Part shown: positions 8,131 through 11,301 of the stretch, piece by piece
Layout: the number at the start of each line of letters is the position of its first letter
Numbering within the stretch: position 1 is the first letter of the stretch
Source: Bacteroides sp.
GTDB taxonomy: Bacteria; Bacteroidota; Bacteroidia; Bacteroidales; Bacteroidaceae
Assembly (NCBI GenBank): GCA_030151845.1
Contig: JASLCM010000220.1
Coordinates: 1-11,301, forward strand
DNA length: 11,301 bases
Reading direction: 5' to 3'
Translations under genes and position numbers: made by a program
The notes under the pieces: generated by a model
Seen by the model: the letters and a program-made list of their open reading frames with translations, nothing else
What the model was told of the DNA's origin: nothing
Databases searched by the model: none

Positions 8131-8273
8131 GCTTATGGTTCAAAAGGGAATCTAGTGTAACTCTAGAACAGTACCCGCTGCTGTAATCTTCATTGTTATA
8201 GGGAGTTCAATATGTCACTGGTAAAACGGGAAGACGAATCTTCCTGAAGTAAGTCAGAAAACCTTGCCTAAGC
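8131..8273 (+). promoter_or_regulatory. Cobalamin (vitamin B12) riboswitch upstream of nrdDG
   Basis: The leader has the conserved cobalamin aptamer pieces in order. The closing stem is GCTTA (8131-8135) with TAAGC (8269-8273), extended by GGTT (8137-8140) with AACC (8260-8263). AAAAGGGAA follows at 8142-8150, its GGG able to pair with CCC at 8174-8176. The arm TCTAG/CTAGA is at 8151-8167. ACAGTACCCGCTGCTGTAA at 8168-8186 contains the near-invariant ACCCGC. CACTGG is at 8216-8221. A GGAAGA/TCTTCC hairpin with CGAA loop spans 8229-8244. The B12 box AGTCAGAAAACCTTGCC is at 8252-8268. Family knowledge: cobalamin binding normally lowers expression of the downstream gene. No terminator hairpin with a T-run lies between the aptamer and nrdD, so control of translation initiation is more likely than attenuation; that is inference. 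Which cobalamin form is bound cannot be told for certain. Confidence 0.93.
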
Positions 8274-8293
8274 AGATAATTATTTTATTAACC

Positions 8294-8311
8294 ACTTTCG
8301 GGAGTTAAAGT
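8294..8311 (+). promoter_or_regulatory. nrdD ribosome-binding hairpin, possible riboswitch expression platform
   Basis: ACTTT (8294-8298) pairs with AAAGT (8307-8311), leaving the loop CGGGAGTT (8299-8306) immediately before the nrdD ATG. The loop exposes GGGAG, seven bases from the start codon, a Shine-Dalgarno-like sequence rarely seen at Bacteroidota starts. Placed 20 bases after the aptamer, this is the natural candidate for the element the riboswitch acts on. The pairing is seen; the role is inferred and the 5-bp stem is weak. Confidence 0.4.
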
Positions 8312-10702
8312 ATGAACTACGCAGAAATTAGCATCATTAAAAGAGATGGAAAAGAGGAGGATTTTTCCATCAGTAAGATCAAAAACGCTATTCGTAAAGC
8401 CTACAATGCAGCTGGTAAAACAGACTTTGAAGAGGATGTTACCAACGTTACCTCACTAGTTATTAAACAATTAAAATCTCCAAAAATCTCCGTAGAAGAG
8501 ATTCAGGACCTGGTGGAAAAGGAGTTAATGAAAACCACACCTGAAGTTGCAAAAAGATATATCATTTATCGAGAATGGAGAACTACTCAGCGTGAAAAAA
8601 AGACAAAAATCAAGCAAATAATGGATGGCATTGTTGCTATTGATGCAAATGATGTCAACCTGAGTAACGCAAATATGAGTAGTCATACTCCTGCTGGACA
8701 AATGATGACTTTTGCATCGGAAGTTACTAAAGATTACACCTACAAGTACCTTCTTCCTAAGCAGTTTGCCGAAGCACATAAGCTAGGGGATATTCATATC
8801 CATGACCTAGATTATTACCCAACAAAAACCACAACATGTATCCAGTATGATTTAGATGAGTTATTTGAGAAGGGTTTTAGAACAAAGAATGGAAGCATTC
8901 GGACGCCTCAAAGTATACAAAGTTATGCAACTTTAGCTACTATTATTTTTCAAACCAATCAAAACGAGCAACATGGTGGTCAGGCTATACCCGCCTTTGA
9001 CTTTTTTATGGCCAAGGGGGTACTAAAGTCTTTTATTAAACATCTTACCTCTATTATTTCCTTCTACAACATTCTCTCAGAACAAGAGAGTGTTAATGAA
9101 GAGGAACTAAAGAATGAATTAAGTAAAAACATAAAAAGTATCCATCTCGATAAAAAGATTAAGCAGGATTTTCTAGATTTTCTTCTTCAACGGAACATTG
9201 AAGTTACTCCAGAATCACTGGAACGTATACTAGACAAAGCTTTACTTCAGACTAAAAAGGATACTCATCAAGCCATGGAAGGGTTTATACATAACCTCAA
9301 CACCATGCACTCCAGAGGAGGGAATCAAGTTGTTTTTAGCTCCATCAACTATGGTACAGATACTTCTAGTGAAGGACGTTTAGTTATTGAGCAGCTCTTA
9401 CAAGCTACGATTGAAGGCTTAGGAAGTAATGGAGATGTACCCGTTTTCCCCATTCAAATATTTAAAGTCAAAGAAGGTATAAACTATAGTAAGGAAGATT
9501 TTGATCTAGCCATGAGTGACTTTGATGCGGCTCTTGAGGGAAAGCTTAATTTTAAAACTCCTAATTTCGACCTTTTTATCAAGGCATGCCAAACTACATC
9601 TAAGGCTTTATTCCCCAACTTCATGTTCCTAGATACTCCATTTAACTCTAATGAAAAATGGAGACCTACCGATCCTAAAAGGTACAAATATGAATTAGCA
9701 ACCATGGGGTGTAGGACACGTGTATATGAAAATTTACATGGGGAAAAAACCTCACTAGGTAGAGGAAATTTATCATTTACAACCATGAATCTGCCAAGAT
9801 TAGCCATTGAAGCTAGGGTGAAGGCTGAGAGATTAATTGAGAGTAAATTTGAAAGTGAGATACAAGAAAAAAGTAAAGAGATATTCTTAGATAGTGTAAG
9901 AGAGAAAGCGAAGCTTATAGGAGAGCAGCTGCACACAAGGTATGAATATCAACGAACAGCTCTAGCTAGACAATTTCCTTTCATGATGGGTAATAATGTT
10001 TGGAAAGGTGGAGGTGCGCTTAATCCTAATGAAAAAGTTGGTGATGTACTACTGCAAGGTACTCTTGGAATTGGCTTTATCGGCGGACATAATGCGATGG
10101 TTGCAATATATGGCGAAGGTCATGGTAGCAATGATACTGCTTGGGACACACTCTATCAAGCAGTCAGTGTTATAGGTGAGGTTGTAGAAGAGATGAAGGA
10201 GAAATATAACCTAAACTACTCTGTTCTAGCTACACCTGCAGAAGGACTCTCTGGCCGCTTTACTAAAATGGATAGAAGAAAGTATGGAATTATTCCTGGA
10301 GTAACTGATCGTGACTATTATATAAATTCATTCCATGTTGATGTAAAACAACACATTACTATTTCAGAGAAAATAAAAAAAGAGGCTCCTTTTCATGCTC
10401 TTACAAAAGGTGGACACATTACTTATGTTGAACTAGATGGTGAAGCTCAAAAAAACATCCGTTCTATAGCAAAGATAGTCCAGGTCATGTTCAATGAAAA
10501 CATCGGATACGGATCAATCAATCATCCCATAGACACCTGTAATAAATGTGGATACAAAGGGGTGATTTATGACAAATGTCCTGTTTGTCAAAGTGAAGAT
10601 ATTCTACGTATGAGAAGAATTACTGGATACTTAACTGGCGATTTAAATTCTTGGAACTCTGCAAAACAGGCTGAGGAGAGAGATCGAGTGAAGCACGGTT
10701 AA
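8312..10702 (+). CDS. nrdD: Anaerobic (class III) ribonucleoside-triphosphate reductase
   Basis: A 796-residue glycyl-radical enzyme that reduces ribonucleoside triphosphates to deoxy forms for DNA synthesis without oxygen. Residues 1-95 form an ATP-cone (IIKRDGKEEDFSISKIKNAI), the allosteric site that senses ATP/dATP. The catalytic ten-stranded barrel follows: HIHDLDYYP at 162-170, C176 in TTCIQYDL as the likely second active-site cysteine, AMEGFIHNLNTMHSRGGNQV at 321-340, and the thiyl-radical cysteine C467 in MGCRTRV. A zinc site is made by C743, C746, C756 and C759 (CNKC and CPVC). The radical glycine is G772 in RITGYL, 24 residues from the end. The tail reads WNSAKQAEERDRVKHG, with alanine where many homologues have glycine (NxGKQ). 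The protein is longer than the E. coli enzyme (712), mostly from a lysine/glutamate-rich stretch around 255-320. It is expressed behind a cobalamin riboswitch and translationally linked to nrdG. Confidence 0.97.
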   Translation: MNYAEISIIKRDGKEEDFSISKIKNAIRKAYNAAGKTDFEEDVTNVTSLVIKQLKSPKISVEEIQDLVEKELMKTTPEVAKRYIIYREWRTTQREKKTKIKQIMDGIVAIDANDVNLSNANMSSHTPAGQMMTFASEVTKDYTYKYLLPKQFAEAHKLGDIHIHDLDYYPTKTTTCIQYDLDELFEKGFRTKNGSIRTPQSIQSYATLATIIFQTNQNEQHGGQAIPAFDFFMAKGVLKSFIKHLTSIISFYNILSEQESVNEEELKNELSKNIKSIHLDKKIKQDFLDFLLQRNIEVTPESLERILDKALLQTKKDTHQAMEGFIHNLNTMHSRGGNQVVFSSINYGTDTSSEGRLVIEQLLQATIEGLGSNGDVPVFPIQIFKVKEGINYSKEDFDLAMSDFDAALEGKLNFKTPNFDLFIKACQTTSKALFPNFMFLDTPFNSNEKWRPTDPKRYKYELATMGCRTRVYENLHGEKTSLGRGNLSFTTMNLPRLAIEARVKAERLIESKFESEIQEKSKEIFLDSVREKAKLIGEQLHTRYEYQRTALARQFPFMMGNNVWKGGGALNPNEKVGDVLLQGTLGIGFIGGHNAMVAIYGEGHGSNDTAWDTLYQAVSVIGEVVEEMKEKYNLNYSVLATPAEGLSGRFTKMDRRKYGIIPGVTDRDYYINSFHVDVKQHITISEKIKKEAPFHALTKGGHITYVELDGEAQKNIRSIAKIVQVMFNENIGYGSINHPIDTCNKCGYKGVIYDKCPVCQSEDILRMRRITGYLTGDLNSWNSAKQAEERDRVKHG

Positions 10703-10703
10703 A

Positions 10704-11177
10704 ATGAACATATTAGCTACCTATCCTGAGACCATTGTAGATGGAGAGGGCATTCGTTACTCTATTTATTTAGCCGGCTGTCCTCATCACTGCATTGGAT
10801 GTCATAATCCTGAGAGTCATAATCCAAACAGTGGTGATCTTTTAGACGATAAACGCCTAGAGGAGATTATAGAGGAGATTAATAGCAACTTACTGCTTGA
10901 TGGTGTGACCTTTTCGGGAGGTGACCCTTTTCTCTTCCCACAAGAGTTTTTATTGCTTGTTAAGAGGGTGAAAGAAGAAACGGCAAAAAACATATGGTGC
11001 TATACTGGATATACTTTAGAGGAGGTCCTAGAGGATCCTATCAAAAAAGAGGCTTTAAGGTACATAGATGTACTAGTTGATGGGAGGTTTAAGCAAGAGG
11101 AATACTCTCCTTATTTGCGATTTAAGGGTAGTAAAAACCAACGTATTTTGAAAATAAAGTCTTTGAATCTTTTTTAA
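10704..11177 (+). CDS. nrdG: Anaerobic ribonucleotide reductase activating protein, radical SAM
   Basis: A 157-residue radical S-adenosylmethionine enzyme that installs the glycyl radical on NrdD (here G772). The N-terminal ATYPETIVDGEGIRYSIYLAGC is the family opening. The CxxxCxxC motif is C26-PHH-C30-IG-C33, which holds the 4Fe-4S cluster. The SAM-contacting glycine motif is FSGGDPF at 70-76. WCYTGYTLEEV (98-108) and DVLVDGRF (122-129) are the other conserved segments, and the end RFKGSKNQRILK is typical. Length matches the family (about 150-180). The start lies one base after the nrdD stop, so translational coupling is likely, and both genes share the B12-controlled transcript. All key residues are present. 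Confidence 0.97.
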   Translation: MNILATYPETIVDGEGIRYSIYLAGCPHHCIGCHNPESHNPNSGDLLDDKRLEEIIEEINSNLLLDGVTFSGGDPFLFPQEFLLLVKRVKEETAKNIWCYTGYTLEEVLEDPIKKEALRYIDVLVDGRFKQEEYSPYLRFKGSKNQRILKIKSLNLF

Positions 11178-11271
11178 TTGATTTTTCTACTTTAATAAAA
11201 ACTATTCACCTAATACTCTCTTTTTACTCTAACCACTCTTAAGTGTTCTAAAGTACAAACTTATACCTAAT

Positions 11272-11301
11272 GAAATAGGCCTGAACGTTCAGGCCTATTT
11301 C
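11272..11301. terminator. Palindromic terminator at the right edge
   Basis: A perfect palindrome with 15-bp arms; one arm reads GAAATAGGCCTGAAC. It reaches the last base of the window and may extend further. It lies 95 bases after the nrdG stop, in AT-rich sequence with no gene visible. It could end the nrdDG transcript, serve a convergent gene off the right edge, or do both, since the symmetry gives an A-rich and a T-rich flank on either strand. What follows it is not visible. Confidence 0.6.

Noticed and set aside
9484..9936. 150-codon open frame on the minus strand opposite nrdD
   Set aside because: It lies wholly inside nrdD, gives a serine/leucine-rich low-complexity protein with no recognisable motif, and has no promoter or neighbour supporting it.
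11178..11271. Possible small gene or RNA between nrdG and the right-hand palindrome
   Set aside because: The stretch is AT-rich with frequent stops and shows no start with coding length, no promoter pair and no strong fold before the palindrome.

Overview
The window looks like chromosomal DNA from an AT-rich member of the Bacteroidota, most likely an anaerobic or facultative Bacteroidales. The evidence is a SusC/SusD pair, a six-domain ribosomal protein S1 of the Bacteroidota type, promoters of the TTTG-N19-TAnnTTTG form, and mostly weak or absent Shine-Dalgarno sequences. The class III (oxygen-sensitive) ribonucleotide reductase means that growth without oxygen is part of its life. Genus and species cannot be settled from what is visible.

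Left block (1-3258, all minus strand): rpsA is followed by a strong intrinsic terminator, then rnz (RNase Z, tRNA 3'-end maturation), then an ECF sigma factor gene cut off by the left edge. rpsA has a textbook Bacteroidota promoter, and the sigma gene has a good candidate of its own. The longest open frame for rnz begins inside the rpsA terminator, so the start is moved to position 1405.

Middle block (3494-8048, plus strand): a two-gene susC-susD operon for outer-membrane nutrient capture, diverging from rpsA and closed by a perfect-palindrome terminator. No hydrolase, regulator or transporter of the inner membrane accompanies it here, so its substrate cannot be named. SusC lacks the N-terminal STN domain, so there is no sign that it signals to the ECF sigma factor on the left.

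Right block (8101-11301, plus strand): a promoter, a cobalamin riboswitch, then nrdD and nrdG separated by one base. This encodes the anaerobic class III ribonucleotide reductase and its radical-SAM activase. The most interesting regulation in the window is here: a vitamin B12 sensor placed before an enzyme that needs no B12. That arrangement makes sense if the genome also carries a B12-dependent (class II) reductase. The nrdD start is preceded by a small hairpin that displays a Shine-Dalgarno-like loop, and the same heptamer followed by an ATG occurs inside the riboswitch.

The window otherwise consists of recognisable families. I found no evidence for a wholly new system, CRISPR array, mobile element or RNA gene other than the riboswitch. 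No stretch over 300 bases lacks a gene; the two largest gaps (3259-3493 and 8049-8311) hold the regulatory sites listed.
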